From positions 174,382-238,381 of the forward strand of contig NZ_KE384408.1 in the NCBI RefSeq assembly GCF_000425625.1: DNA of 64,000 nucleotides. Direction: 5' to 3'. Below, one piece after another: positions 8,003 through 17,102 of this stretch (position 1 is the first letter of the stretch; the number at the start of each line of letters is the position of its first letter). The translations under genes and the position numbers were made by a program. The stretch is from Stutzerimonas azotifigens DSM 17556 (GTDB lineage: Bacteria; Pseudomonadota; Gammaproteobacteria; Pseudomonadales; Pseudomonadaceae). The notes beneath the pieces are model-generated. The model searched no databases, was not told the origin of the DNA, and was given only the letters and a program-made list of their open reading frames with translations.

Positions 8003-10234
8003 GTGTCGATTCGCTCCCGCCTCATCTTCCTCGTGCTCGCCGTGCTCGCGCCGACGGTCGTCTTCGCCGCGGTCGCGACCTACTGGATCTACCAGTCGCA
8101 GTGGACACGGGTATACGAAAGCATGCAGGAGACCACGCGGGCGGTGGCGCTGGCAGTCGACCGCGACCTGGCGCGCTACGACGCCATCGTCACCACCCTG
8201 ACCTTCTCGCGCTCGCTGGCGGCCGGCGACCTGGAGCGCTTCCACCAGCGCGCCGGCGCGGCGATCCGGCCGCTGGGCATCCGCGTCATGGTGTTCGACC
8301 CCGACGGCATTCCGCTGCTCGACTCCCGCAGGCCGTTCGGCGCGCCCCTGCCGATGTCGCCCAGCCTGCCGCGCCTGGGCGAGGGCCCGGGCATGGACAT
8401 CAGCCGTCTGTTCTTCGACGAGGACGAGCGCCAGTACGCCTTCGCCGTGCACCGGCCGGTGCTGCGCGACGGCCAGCTGGCGTACTACGTGGCGATGGAG
8501 TTTCCCGCGGCGAGGATCGGCGAGACCCTGGTCGAGCAGGGGCTGCCGGCCCGCTGGCTCGGCGTGGTGCTGGACGAGCACCACACCATAGTGGCGCGCA
8601 CCCGCAACGCCGAGCGGCTGGTCGGCCAGAGCGCCGACGCCGATTTCAGCGCGCGGATCCGCGCGCAGGCGAAGGACGACGGGTCGATCGAATCGATCAC
8701 CCGCGACGGCGAACCGGTGCTGACCTTCTTCAGCCGCGCCCGCGCATCCGGCTGGACGGTGCTGATCGCGCTGCCGAGGGACGAGCTGCTGGCCAGCGCG
8801 CTGACCTCCATCGCCACCGTCGCCGGGTGGGTTTTCCTGGTGCTGCTGCTGGCGTTGCTGCTGGCGTTCGTCGTCGGCCGCACCATCACCCGTCCGCTGA
8901 CCGTGCTGGACGAGCTCGCCGGAGCGTTGGGCCGGGGCGAGGCGCTGGAGGCGCCGCACACCGGCATCGACGAAACCGACCGCACCGCCCGCGCCCTAGT
9001 CGAGGCCAGCCGGCAGATCCGGCAGTCCAACGCGGTGCTCGCCGAGCAGGTCGCCGACGCGGTGGCGCGGGCCGAACGCTCGCACCAGGCGCTGCTGCAG
9101 GGACAGAAGCTCGAGGCGCTCGGCCGCCTGACCGGCGGCATCGCGCATGACTTCAACAACCTCCTGCAGAGCATGACGGTCGGCCTGCAACTGGCCGACA
9201 TGCTGAGCACCGAACCGCGCGCCAAGCGCGCCCTGGAGGCCTGCCAGCGCTCGGTGGCGCGCGGCACGCAGCTGACCCGCCAGCTGATGACCTTCAGCCG
9301 GCATCGCAGCGACGAAGCCAGGCAGGTCGACCTGCGCATGCTGGTGCTGGGCATGAGCGACCTGCTCGGCGGCGCGCTGCCGAGCCGGGTGACGCTGGAG
9401 TTGGACCTGCCGGAAGGGCGCTGGCCGGTGCAGGTCGACCCGCTGCAGTGCGAGCTGGCGATCCTCAACATGGCGCTCAACGCGCGCGACGCCATGCCCG
9501 ATGGGGGGCACCTGACCATCTCCCTGGCGGCCGTGCAGCTCGAGGTTGGAGGCCACCGCGAGCTGCCCGGCGGGCCCTATGTCGAGCTGAAGGTCGCCGA
9601 CAGCGGCCAGGGCATGAGCGAGGAGGTGCAGGCCAAGGCGTTCGAGCCGTTCTTCACCACCAAGGCGGTGGGTGAGGGCACCGGGCTCGGGCTGGCCCAG
9701 GTGTACGGCTTCGCCCGGCAGTCGCAGGGCAGCGTGTCGATCGACAGCTGCCCCGGCCAGGGCACGCGGATTTCCCTGCTACTGCCGCGCAGCGTGGGCG
9801 TCGTCGAGCCCGCCGCGGCGGCACTGGCCGATCCCGCCGCGGCATCGGGCAACGCCCGGGTGCTGCTGGTCGATGACGACGCCGAGGTGCGCGAGGTGGT
9901 GGCGGCGATACTGGAGGAGCTCGGCTACGCGGTCGAGCCGGTTGCCGATGCCGATGCCGCGCTGGCGCGGCTGCAGGCCACCGACCGGCCGGCGATCGAC
10001 CTGCTGCTGTCCGACATCGTGATGCCCGGGAGCCTGGACGGCGTCGGCCTGGCGCAGACCGTGCGCGAGCGCTTTCCTGGGCTGCCGATCCTGCTGGCCA
10101 CCGGTTACACCGACCGGGCGCCGGCCGAGCGCGGCTTCCGGGTGCTGACCAAGCCCTTCGACATCGCGACGCTCGGCAATGCCCTGCGCGAGGCACTGCG
10201 CGGCAACAACGAAAAAGCCACGCCCGGGTCGTAA
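8003..10234 (+). CDS. Membrane-bound hybrid sensor histidine kinase
   Basis: A 743-residue hybrid kinase starting at GTG. Order: TM1 about 7-28; an extracytoplasmic Cache-like sensor about 30-265; TM2 about 268-290; HAMP to about 345; a phosphoacceptor helix with GGIAHDFNNLL, the phosphorylated residue being His382; an ATPase domain with N-box NMALNARDAMP, G1 DSGQGM and G2 GEGTGLGLAQVYG; and a C-terminal receiver with acidic pocket VDDDAE, phosphoacceptor Asp671 (LLLSDIVMPG) and LTKPF lysine. The HDFNN type H-box is common in hybrids. No response regulator or DNA-binding gene adjoins it, so it is an orphan whose output partner lies elsewhere. The ribosome site is weak. Confidence 0.88.
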   Translation: MSIRSRLIFLVLAVLAPTVVFAAVATYWIYQSQWTRVYESMQETTRAVALAVDRDLARYDAIVTTLTFSRSLAAGDLERFHQRAGAAIRPLGIRVMVFDPDGIPLLDSRRPFGAPLPMSPSLPRLGEGPGMDISRLFFDEDERQYAFAVHRPVLRDGQLAYYVAMEFPAARIGETLVEQGLPARWLGVVLDEHHTIVARTRNAERLVGQSADADFSARIRAQAKDDGSIESITRDGEPVLTFFSRARASGWTVLIALPRDELLASALTSIATVAGWVFLVLLLALLLAFVVGRTITRPLTVLDELAGALGRGEALEAPHTGIDETDRTARALVEASRQIRQSNAVLAEQVADAVARAERSHQALLQGQKLEALGRLTGGIAHDFNNLLQSMTVGLQLADMLSTEPRAKRALEACQRSVARGTQLTRQLMTFSRHRSDEARQVDLRMLVLGMSDLLGGALPSRVTLELDLPEGRWPVQVDPLQCELAILNMALNARDAMPDGGHLTISLAAVQLEVGGHRELPGGPYVELKVADSGQGMSEEVQAKAFEPFFTTKAVGEGTGLGLAQVYGFARQSQGSVSIDSCPGQGTRISLLLPRSVGVVEPAAAALADPAAASGNARVLLVDDDAEVREVVAAILEELGYAVEPVADADAALARLQATDRPAIDLLLSDIVMPGSLDGVGLAQTVRERFPGLPILLATGYTDRAPAERGFRVLTKPFDIATLGNALREALRGNNEKATPGS

Positions 10235-10318
10235 CTTCGTTCCAATCATTCGAACGTAGCGCTCGATATTTACCGTCTATTGCGAATGAAGGGCCGCTGG
10301 CAGACTTCTCCTCATCGC

Positions 10319-10338
10319 GGCGCACCAGGGGGTGCGCC
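10319..10338 (+). promoter_or_regulatory. Leader hairpin upstream of doxX
   Basis: GGCGCACC (10319-10326) pairs perfectly with GGTGCGCC (10331-10338) across a 4-base AGGG loop, 21 bases before the doxX start and just ahead of its AGAGGAA ribosome site. It could close the kinase transcript or act as a 5' leader structure of doxX. No T-run follows. Confidence 0.4.
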
Positions 10339-10359
10339 CTTCATTGAAGAGGAAATGCC

Positions 10360-10788
10360 ATGTCCCGCTCGATCGCTCTCGACTCCGCCTCCCGCCCGTA
10401 CGCCGCCGGCGCCGATTCCGCCGCCCTGGCCGGCCGCCTGCTGCTCAGCGCCATCTTCATCCTGTCGGGCCTGTCCAAGCTCGCCGCGCCGGCCGGCACC
10501 ATCGGCTACATCGAAGCGGTCGGCCTGCCGTTTCCCGGCCTGGCACTGGCCATCGCCGTGGCGGTCGAGGTCCTCGGCGGCATCGCCCTGGTGATCGGCT
10601 TCCGCACCCGTCTGGTGGCCGCCGGTCTGGCGCTGTTCAGCGTGGCCACCGCGCTGGCCTTCCACAACGCGCTGGGCGACCAGAACCAGTTCATCCACTT
10701 CTTCAAGAACCTGGCCATGGCCGGTGGTCTGCTGCAGGTGGTGGCCTTCGGCGCCGGCCGCTACAGCCTGGACGCCCGCCGCGGCTGA
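10360..10788 (+). CDS. DoxX family membrane protein
   Basis: A 142-residue integral inner membrane protein of the DoxX family. Four hydrophobic segments are visible at about 24-44, 58-81, 87-105 and 115-132; the family hallmark GRLLLSAIFILSGLSKL is in the first. The ribosome site AGAGGAA sits well placed before the ATG. Members are often linked to redox stress or quinone metabolism, but the function of most is unproven. It stands alone after the hybrid kinase and before the repeat array. Confidence 0.85.
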   Translation: MSRSIALDSASRPYAAGADSAALAGRLLLSAIFILSGLSKLAAPAGTIGYIEAVGLPFPGLALAIAVAVEVLGGIALVIGFRTRLVAAGLALFSVATALAFHNALGDQNQFIHFFKNLAMAGGLLQVVAFGAGRYSLDARRG

Positions 10789-10820
10789 AGCCGGCAGGTC
10801 ACGGAAGACCGGGATGGCGC

Positions 10821-11465
10821 TTTTCCTTCACCCTCCGGGAGAAGGTGGCCCGCCGGGCCGGATGAGGGAGGCGTGCACGGCGCCCTCATCCCGGCTCTCT
10901 CCCGGAGGGAGAGGGAGAGGGGGATGGTTTGGTGTCGGTTCGCAGATATAGTGCCGGCCTCGGTCGCAGGCAGAGCCTGCTCCTACAGGCCCCGCCCGCC
11001 CGGCCTGCTGGCGATACGGTGCCTTTCCCTTCTCCCCGCGGGAGAAAGTGGCCCGCAGGGCCGGATGAGGGAGGCTCGCACGGCTCCCTCACCGCGGCTC
11101 TCTCCGGAGGGAGAGGGGGATGGTTTGGTGTCGGTTCGCAGATATGGTGCCGGCCTCGGTCGCAGGCAGAGCCTGCTCCTACAGGCCCCGCCCGGCCTGC
11201 TGGCGATACGGTGCCTTTCCCTTCTCCCCGCGGGAGAAGGTGGCCCGCAGGGCCGGATGAGGGGGCGAGCCGCGTGCCCGCCAGCCCTCACCATCCTCCT
11301 CTCCCGGTGGGAGAGGGGTTGGTTTGGTGCCGGTTCGAAGGTTTCGTGCCTGCCTCGGTCGCAGGCAGAGCCTGCTCCTACAGGGATTGCCGAGGCTTCA
11401 GGCAGCGCATGCCTTTCCCTTCTCCCCGCGGGAGAAGGTGGCCCGCCGGGCCGGATGAGGGAGGG
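10821..11465. repeat. Tandem array of ~197-bp composite repeat units
   Basis: Three imperfect copies of a 196-199-bp unit plus a final part-copy fill the gap between doxX and the stomatin gene. Each unit has an element with hairpin TTCTCCCCGCGGGAGAAGG and tail GGGCCGGATGAGGG (starts near 10821, 11021, 11214, 11411), a CTCTCCCGGAGGGAGAGG-type hairpin, then ATGGTTTGGTGTCGGTTCG and CGGTCGCAGGCAGAGCCTGC (starts of the ATGGTTTGG part near 10922, 11118, 11317). Single relatives occur at 4687, 4845 and 23067-23236. Open frames here, including one of 475 codons, are compositional. Confidence 0.8.
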
Positions 11466-11497
11466 CCCGAAGTGTTTCGACCCGGCCGTGACCCTGG

Positions 11498-12343
11498 TCA
11501 GCCCTTGAACAGGCCGCGCAGGGCCTGCGGCAGGTCGGCCGGCAGCACCACGGTCTTGGCGTTGGTGCTCGCCGCCAGGTCGTTCATGGCCTTGATGTAG
11601 CGCTCGCCGAGCAGGTACTGCATGGCGTTGCCGTCGGTGCCGAGCGCGTCGGCCACCTTGCGGATCGCCTCGGCCGAAGCCTCGGCCAGCGCCACCTGGG
11701 CCTCGGCGTCCCTCCTCGCCGCTTCCAGGCGCCCTTCGGCGTCGAGTATCAGCGCCTGTTTCTCGCCCTGGGCCTTGGTCACCGCGGATTTGCGCATGCG
11801 CTCGGCGGCGGCCTGCTGCTCCATGGCGACCTGCATCGACTCCGACGGCTGGATGTCCTGCAGCTCCACCGAGCGCACCGAGATGCCCCAGTCCATGGTG
11901 CTGGAAGCCATCGCCTCGCGCAGCCTGGCCTTGATCTGGTCGCGCGAGGAGAGCGCATCGTCCAGGTCCATCTCGCCGATGATCGAGCGCAGGGCCGTCG
12001 TCGCCAGGCTGGTGATGCCGAGCTTGAAGTTCTCCACGCCGTAGGAGGCCTTGGTCGGGTCGGTGACCTTGGCGAAGCAGATCGCGTTGGCCACGATCAC
12101 CGCGTTGTCGCGGGTGATGACTTCCTGCTGCGGTATGTCGAGGATCATGTCCTTGGTCGACAGCTTGTAGGGCACCGTATCGACGTAGGGAATGATGAAG
12201 TTCATCCCCGGCTTGAGCGTGGTGCGGTACTTGCCGAGCCGCTCGACGACCCACTCCTGGCCCTGCGGCACGATGCGCACGCCCGCGCCTATGGTGACCA
12301 CGACCAGGCCGAGCAGTACGACGGCGACGATCAGTTCGTTCAT
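11498..12343 (-). CDS. qmcA: SPFH/stomatin-family membrane protein (QmcA-like)
   Basis: A 281-residue stomatin/prohibitin-type protein. One N-terminal membrane anchor (about 3-22) is followed by the SPFH/Band 7 domain starting at VRIVPQGQEWVVERLGKY and a C-terminal coiled coil rich in Ala/Glu (about 175-235). Such proteins form oligomeric membrane microdomain scaffolds that influence membrane proteases and fluidity. The start has a GAGGGA site. Its upstream partner is an NfeD gene 38 bases away, the conserved SPFH-NfeD operon. The name qmcA follows the E. coli relative; the exact paralogue is less certain than the family. Confidence 0.85.
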   Translation of the reverse strand: MNELIVAVVLLGLVVVTIGAGVRIVPQGQEWVVERLGKYRTTLKPGMNFIIPYVDTVPYKLSTKDMILDIPQQEVITRDNAVIVANAICFAKVTDPTKASYGVENFKLGITSLATTALRSIIGEMDLDDALSSRDQIKARLREAMASSTMDWGISVRSVELQDIQPSESMQVAMEQQAAAERMRKSAVTKAQGEKQALILDAEGRLEAARRDAEAQVALAEASAEAIRKVADALGTDGNAMQYLLGERYIKAMNDLAASTNAKTVVLPADLPQALRGLFKG

Positions 12344-12381
12344 TTTCTACAGTCCCTCGTTGAAATGCCCCGTAAAGAGCG

Positions 12382-12825
12382 TTAGGCCCTGGCGACCTTG
12401 ACCATGTCACCCTGGAAGGAGACGAGCCGCACCCTTTCCCCTGCCGCGATGTCCTCGTCGGCCAGGCAGGTCCATTCGTCGTAGCCGAGGATCGGCTTGG
12501 TGAAGCGCACCTTGCCGCGCGTGAAGGGTGACACCGGTTCGATCAGCTGGCCGGGTTCGCCGACCCATTCCTCGGCGGTCCAGCGTTCCGGCCCGGCGTC
12601 GCCCTTGCGGCGGAACAGACGGAACCAGAGGAGCACCATGAGCACCGAGGCCAGTGCCCAGAGCAGCAACTGGACGGGAAGCGACAGGCCCGGCGCGATG
12701 ACCAGCACGACGCCCACCAGCACCGCGCCCATGCCGAACCAGAAGATGAAGAACGCCGGGACCAGCAGCTCGGCGAGCATCAGCAGCACGCCAGCCACCA
12801 GCCAGTACCACCACTCCACCTGCAT
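12382..12825 (-). CDS. NfeD-family membrane protein
   Basis: A 147-residue short NfeD (NfeD1b-type) protein. Hydrophobic segments at about 4-22, 24-42 and 47-64 precede a cytoplasmic/periplasmic OB-fold domain (about 85-147) with GQLIEPVSPFTRGKVRF and GERVRLVSFQGDMVKV. I chose the ATG at 12825 because GGGAGG lies just upstream; the frame extends 15 codons further without a site. It is first in a two-gene operon with the stomatin gene, and family knowledge says the OB domain interacts with SPFH oligomers. The long ClpP-like protease half of NfeD1a is absent. Confidence 0.85.
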   Translation of the reverse strand: MQVEWWYWLVAGVLLMLAELLVPAFFIFWFGMGAVLVGVVLVIAPGLSLPVQLLLWALASVLMVLLWFRLFRRKGDAGPERWTAEEWVGEPGQLIEPVSPFTRGKVRFTKPILGYDEWTCLADEDIAAGERVRLVSFQGDMVKVARA

Positions 12826-13039
12826 GCAGCCTCCCTTGCGACCCGTCCCGTCCGCTGGCGAGGTCGTCATCGATCCGTGATCTTAGAGCCAATGTCTGGA
12901 CGACCAGGGGCCGTCGGTTCAGGCGCGCAGCCTGTCATAGGGCGCGGGCGAATGCCAGCGCCGGGAGGGCGGAGGCGCGTCCTGGCGAGAGTGATCGTCG
13001 GGACGCGGGTCGGCTATGGAAAAGACGGTGAGGCGGCGC

Positions 13040-13708
13040 TCAGAACCAGCGGTCGTTGCGCTTGCGGCCGCGGGTCATCGCCGGCAGGATCAGCCCGGCC
13101 AGCAGCCCGGCGCCGGCGATGCTGCCGCCGTACACCAGGTAGCGCATCAGCAACTGGTTGTTCTCCTCGCCCAGGCGCGCCTGGGCGGTACGCAGCGCCG
13201 ATTGGGTCTCGGTCAGCTCCGCGTTGAGCGCCTGGCGGCTGGCCTGCAGCTCCTCGATCAGCGCCTTGCGCGAGTCCAGGGTCTCCTGCATGCCCTGCAC
13301 GCGGGCTTTCCAGCTGTCGTCGATGGTCTGCAACTGCGCGCTGAGCTCGGCTACCTGCTGCTCCAGCGCCGGCACCCGCTCGGCCTGGCCGGGCTGGGCC
13401 TGCAGGTCGCTGCTGAGGATCCAGACCCGGTCGCCGCCTTCGCCGCGCACCTCGCTGTAGTCGCCCTGCGTCTGCAGGAGCTGCACCTTCTGGCCGGATT
13501 TCAGCGCACCAACGATGCGATAACCGTCGGAGGGGCCGCTGCGCACGTAGGTCTGCAGGCTGTCGCTGACCCAGCGCTCATTGCTGCCGGCCTGCTGGGC
13601 ATGCGCGGCGGGCGCCATCAGCAGCGCACCGAGCAGGCCCAGCCCGCCGAGCGTACGGCGGGGTAGAACGAAACGAATGTCGATGGCAAGGAAAACGGAT
13701 TTGGACAT
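13040..13708 (-). CDS. Exported SH3-domain protein with C-terminal membrane anchor (YgiM/TIGR04211-like)
   Basis: A 222-residue envelope protein. It has a signal peptide ending in PAAHA (about residue 37), a bacterial SH3 domain (SDSLQTYVRSGPSDGYRIVGALKSGQ to RVWILSSDLQ), a coiled coil (about 95-180) and a C-terminal membrane segment (YGGSIAGAGLLAGLILPAM) with a basic tail. This matches the TIGR04211/YgiM type found in many proteobacteria, whose function is not established. The start is uncertain: ATGs at 13708 and 13732 are possible and neither has a clear ribosome site. It is apparently monocistronic. Confidence 0.8.
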   Translation of the reverse strand: MSKSVFLAIDIRFVLPRRTLGGLGLLGALLMAPAAHAQQAGSNERWVSDSLQTYVRSGPSDGYRIVGALKSGQKVQLLQTQGDYSEVRGEGGDRVWILSSDLQAQPGQAERVPALEQQVAELSAQLQTIDDSWKARVQGMQETLDSRKALIEELQASRQALNAELTETQSALRTAQARLGEENNQLLMRYLVYGGSIAGAGLLAGLILPAMTRGRKRNDRWF

Positions 13709-14309
13709 TGGCGGACACGAAATTGGAGGCATGGGAGGCCCGAAAAAGTACGGGCCACGAAAATAGAAAAGGCGAGAGGCCGGTGGGCCGCTCGACCGAA
13801 ACTGGGGCCTGACGATCAGGGGATAGCGAAGCGGCTCGAAGGAGGCCGCCCATGCAGGCCGACAGCACCCTGACCCGTTGGTTCACGAAAGGTTCAACGA
13901 GTGGCCGGACGGATGTAACGGAAAGCGGGCAGAGGGGGGAGGGGTCGGTGAGTGCGGGAAAGGCTTTGCAGCGGTCTCGAGCGGGCCGGGAAACGTTCGT
14001 CGGAACGTTGGTTGCAACGCTGTAGCGGTTGATGTTTTTGCGCGCTCGGGTCGAAGTCGTTGCCCGTCAATGGGGCAGGACCTGTGGGAGCGGTCTTGAC
14101 CTCGAAGCTTTTGGCCCGCGGGTCAGGGACGAGCTGTGTCACTACGCCGCGGCGCTACGTAGGAGCGAGCTTGCTCGCGAACAGGTTCGGCACGAGGCTA
14201 CGTGCTTGCTCGCCGCGCCGGCTCCATTCGCGGTCAAGACCGCTCCTACGGAACCAAGTCAGAAAAAGGGCGCCCGAAGGCGCCTTGGATCAGCGGCTGT
14301 CGCCCACGG
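13709..14309. repeat. Intergenic region with REP-like repeats
   Basis: A 601-base gap between the SH3 protein gene and wrbA. REP-like copies lie at 14083-14103 (GTGGGAGCGGTCTTGACCTCG), 14158-14182 (CGTAGGAGCGAGCTTGCTCG with inverted GAGCGAGC/GCTCGC) and 14227-14250 (TTCGCGGTCAAGACCGCTCC); the first and last are inverted relative to one another. They are sequence variants of the GCGGCCAAGGCCGCTCC repeat at 4621 and 4958. The rest of the gap shows no convincing gene. Confidence 0.65.
14263..14284 (-). terminator. Rho-independent terminator of wrbA
   Basis: Read on the minus strand, GGCGCC-TTCG-GGCGCC is followed by a CTTTTT run: a perfect 6-bp stem with a stable UUCG loop and a U-tract, 25 bases beyond the wrbA stop. 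This is the clearest intrinsic terminator in the window. Confidence 0.88.
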
Positions 14310-14909
14310 TCATCCGAACAGCTTGACCGCCGTTTTGGCGATCAGCTCGCCCTGGTGACGCGCGCCGGCCAGCTCGGTCTCGCTGGGCTGGCGCGAGCCG
14401 TCGCCGTCGGTGATGGTGGTCGCGCCATAGGGGGCGCCGCCGACCACTTCCTTCACGCCCATCTGGCCCTGGTGGCTGTAGGGCAGGCCGACGATGGTCA
14501 TGCCGAAGTGCAGCAGGTTGGTGATGAGCGAGAACAGCGTGGTTTCCTGGCCGCCATGCTGGCTGGCGCTGGCGGTGAAGGCGCCGCCGACCTTGCCGTT
14601 CAGCGCGCCGCGCGCCCAGAGGCCGCCGGCCTGGTCGAGGAAGGCCGCCATCTGGCTGCTGATCCGGCCGAAGCGGGTGCCGGTGCCGACGATGATCGCG
14701 TCGTACCCTTCCAGGTCGGCGATGGTGGCGACGGAGGCCGGCTGGTCGAGCTTGAAGTGCGCATTGCGGGCGATCTCTTCCGGTACCGTCTCGGGCACGC
14801 GCTTGACGTCCACCTCGGCGCCGGCGGCACGGGCGCCTTCGGCGACGGCGTAGGCCATCGTCTCGATGTGACCGTAGGACGAATAGTAGAGAACCAGAAC
14901 CTTAGCCAT
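14310..14909 (-). CDS. wrbA: NAD(P)H:quinone oxidoreductase WrbA
   Basis: A 199-residue flavodoxin-like protein that reduces quinones by two electrons using NAD(P)H. The FMN-phosphate loop is at the N-terminus ([14 protein letters not shown], about 6-19), followed by the WrbA-specific [13 protein letters not shown] segment (about 75-90), [14 protein letters not shown] (about 112-125) and GAPYGATTI. Length is typical. A GAGGAAC ribosome site precedes the ATG and an intrinsic terminator follows, so it is likely monocistronic. It ends next to a LysR gene on the same strand whose target may lie elsewhere. Confidence 0.93.
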   Translation of the reverse strand: MAKVLVLYYSSYGHIETMAYAVAEGARAAGAEVDVKRVPETVPEEIARNAHFKLDQPASVATIADLEGYDAIIVGTGTRFGRISSQMAAFLDQAGGLWARGALNGKVGGAFTASASQHGGQETTLFSLITNLLHFGMTIVGLPYSHQGQMGVKEVVGGAPYGATTITDGDGSRQPSETELAGARHQGELIAKTAVKLFG

Positions 14910-14991
14910 TGAGAGTTCCTCAGCGGTTGAGCGGCCATGCCGCGGGAAGCCGTCAATGTGTCACGCCTCATGGCATCGAAAAAGAGGTGGA

Positions 14992-15942
14992 TTATCGACC
15001 ATCAGGTTCGATTTTTTCGAAGGGTTGGCCTGCCTTTGCCGTCTCGGCCGCGGCCTGCTCCTTGAGGCGCTCGATCAGCCAGGTCGCGGCCGGGCCCGGC
15101 GGCGTGTCGGTGCGGTAGAGCACTTCGAAGGTATAGTCGATCGGGGGGCAGTCGGGCAGCTCCAGCCGGACCAGCCGGCCGGACGCCAGGTCGTCGGCGA
15201 CCATCGGCGCCGGCATGTTGCCCCAGCCGATCCCTTCGCGCAGCAGCATGTGCTTGGAGCCCAGGTCGGCCAGCCGCCAGGTGCGCGTCCCGACCACGGC
15301 GAACTCCTGGTCGCGGGTCAGCGTCGAGCGGTCGGTCAGCACCAGTTGCACGTGGCTGCGCCCGGCACCGGGCGGATGCGGACCGTTGCGGGCGAGCGGG
15401 TGGTCGGGGGCCGCCACCGGGATCAGCGCTACCCTGCCCACGCCGATCCGCTCGAGCCCGCCGATGTTCGTCATCGGCCCGCTCACGCCCAGCGTCGCGC
15501 CGCGATCCAGCACGCGCTGGGTGACCCCGCCGAGCGCCTCGATGTGCAGGTGCAGCGACACGGTCGGAAACTGCGCCCGGAATGCCTTGAGCGCATCGAC
15601 CACCCGTTCGGCCGGCAGCATCACGTCCAGCACCAGGTGCACCTCCGCCTCCAGCCCCTGTAGCAGGCCCTTGACCTTGGCGCGCAGGCCGTCGACGCCG
15701 CCGTAGATGCTGCGCGCCTCGGCCAGCACCATGCGCCCGGCCTCGGTGAGCTGCGGCTTGCGCGTGGTCTTGCGGTCGAACAGGGACACGCCCAGCTGAA
15801 GCTCCAGATTGGCGATCGAATAGCTGACCACCGAGGTGGCGCGGTGCAGCTTGCGCGCCGCGCCGGCGAAGCTGCCGACTTCCACCACCGTGAGGAAGAC
15901 GCGCAATTGGTCCAGTGTCGGTGTTCCGGGGTCGGTGCTCAT
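14992..15942 (-). CDS. LysR-family transcriptional regulator
   Basis: A 316-residue LysR regulator. The N-terminal helix-turn-helix reads LDQLRVFLTVVEVGSFAGAA and SYSIANLELQLGVSLFDRK (about 9-60), then the effector-binding domain with a DVMLPAERVVDALKAF start. The ATG at 15942 lies about 7 bases after GAGGAA; a TTG six bases upstream is less likely. It is divergent from the pirin gene (16045) with about 100 bases between, which makes pirin the most likely target. Confidence 0.85.
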   Translation of the reverse strand: MSTDPGTPTLDQLRVFLTVVEVGSFAGAARKLHRATSVVSYSIANLELQLGVSLFDRKTTRKPQLTEAGRMVLAEARSIYGGVDGLRAKVKGLLQGLEAEVHLVLDVMLPAERVVDALKAFRAQFPTVSLHLHIEALGGVTQRVLDRGATLGVSGPMTNIGGLERIGVGRVALIPVAAPDHPLARNGPHPPGAGRSHVQLVLTDRSTLTRDQEFAVVGTRTWRLADLGSKHMLLREGIGWGNMPAPMVADDLASGRLVRLELPDCPPIDYTFEVLYRTDTPPGPAATWLIERLKEQAAAETAKAGQPFEKIEPDGR

Positions 15943-16044
15943 TTCCAATTCCTCGAACGTTTGCGTCGATATTAGCCGGCTTTTGCAAACGAAGAGGGCG
16001 GCCTACCCTGTCTTCGTCCTTCACCGCAACCAGCCGAGGCGACC

Positions 16045-16956
16045 ATGACCCAGAGCAACAGCACCGCCGTCGAACAGATCCTGCTGCCGAACGTGCGCGA
16101 CGTCGGCGGCTTCGACGTGCGCCGCGCGCTGCCCTCGGCGCGCCGGCGGATGGTTGGCCCCTTCATCTTTCTGGATAGCTTCGGCCCGGTGATCTTCGGC
16201 CCCGGCGAGGGCGCCGACACCCCTCCGCACCCGCACATCGGTCTGGCGACCGTCAGCTACCTGCTCGAGGGCGAGCGGCTGCATCGCGACAGCGCCGGCT
16301 TCGTCCAGCAACTGCTGCCGGGCGAGATCAACCTGATGACCGCCGGGCGCGGCATCGTGCATTCGGAACGCAGCAACCAGCAGACGCGGCGCGACGGCGG
16401 CACCCTGATGGGCTTCCAGGCCTGGCTGGCGCTGCCCGAAGCGGTCGGGGAGAGCGACCCGGGCCTGCAGCACGTGGCGGCCGCGGACATTCCACTGATC
16501 GAGGGCGAGGGCGCGACCCTGCGCCTGCTGGCCGGAACCCTGGAAGGGCGGCAGGCGCCGACTCGGGTGCACTCCGACCTGTTCTACGCCGACCTGGCGC
16601 TGCAGGCCGGCGCGCGCTACCGGCTGGATGCCGAACACATCGAGCGCGCGTTCTACGTGGCAGCGGGGGAGGTCGAGGTAGTCGGCGAGCCCGGCGCCTT
16701 CGCCGCCGGCCGCCTGGTGGTGCTGCGCCCGGACAGCGAGGTGGTGTTGCGCGCCCGCGGCCCGGCCCGGGTGCTGCTGCTCGGCGGCGAGCCGCTCGGG
16801 AGCCCGCGGCACATCTACTGGAACTTCGTCTCCAGCCGGCCCGAACGCATCCAGCAGGCCGCCGACGACTGGCGCGCCCGGCGCTTCCCGGAGGTGCTGG
16901 GGGACCACGAGTTCATTCCGCTGCCGCCGCAGGGGCCGGTGCGCCTGCGCTTCTGA
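16045..16956 (+). CDS. Pirin family protein
   Basis: A 303-residue bicupin of the pirin family. The N-terminal cupin holds the iron-ligand pattern PHPHIGLATVSYLLEGE and GRGIVHSE (His and Glu ligands), and the C-terminal pirin_C domain follows from about residue 175. Bacterial pirins include quercetin dioxygenase-like enzymes and redox-sensing modulators; which applies here cannot be told. A GAGGCG site precedes the start. It is divergent from a LysR gene, so probably a member of that regulon, and the SDR at 17103 follows on the same strand after 146 bases. Confidence 0.85.
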   Translation: MTQSNSTAVEQILLPNVRDVGGFDVRRALPSARRRMVGPFIFLDSFGPVIFGPGEGADTPPHPHIGLATVSYLLEGERLHRDSAGFVQQLLPGEINLMTAGRGIVHSERSNQQTRRDGGTLMGFQAWLALPEAVGESDPGLQHVAAADIPLIEGEGATLRLLAGTLEGRQAPTRVHSDLFYADLALQAGARYRLDAEHIERAFYVAAGEVEVVGEPGAFAAGRLVVLRPDSEVVLRARGPARVLLLGGEPLGSPRHIYWNFVSSRPERIQQAADDWRARRFPEVLGDHEFIPLPPQGPVRLRF

Positions 16957-17102
16957 AGGCGGCATGACGCGATTGCGCGCAAGAACCCGACAGATCCCGC
17001 AAACGGCCGAAAGCGCCGGCGCCGTCAGCGCGCGAGAGTGCTCCCCGTCGACAACGACGACCCTGGCCGAGCGCCCGGGTTTCCCATGCGGAGGAGATCA
17101 CC

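Noticed and set aside
10821..11465. CRISPR array
   Set aside because: Unit length is ~197 bp, copies are imperfect throughout, there are no unique spacers of constant size and no cas genes.
10873..12410. Open frames of 211-475 codons across the repeat array
   Set aside because: They translate repeated extragenic elements in several frames and overlap the stomatin gene.
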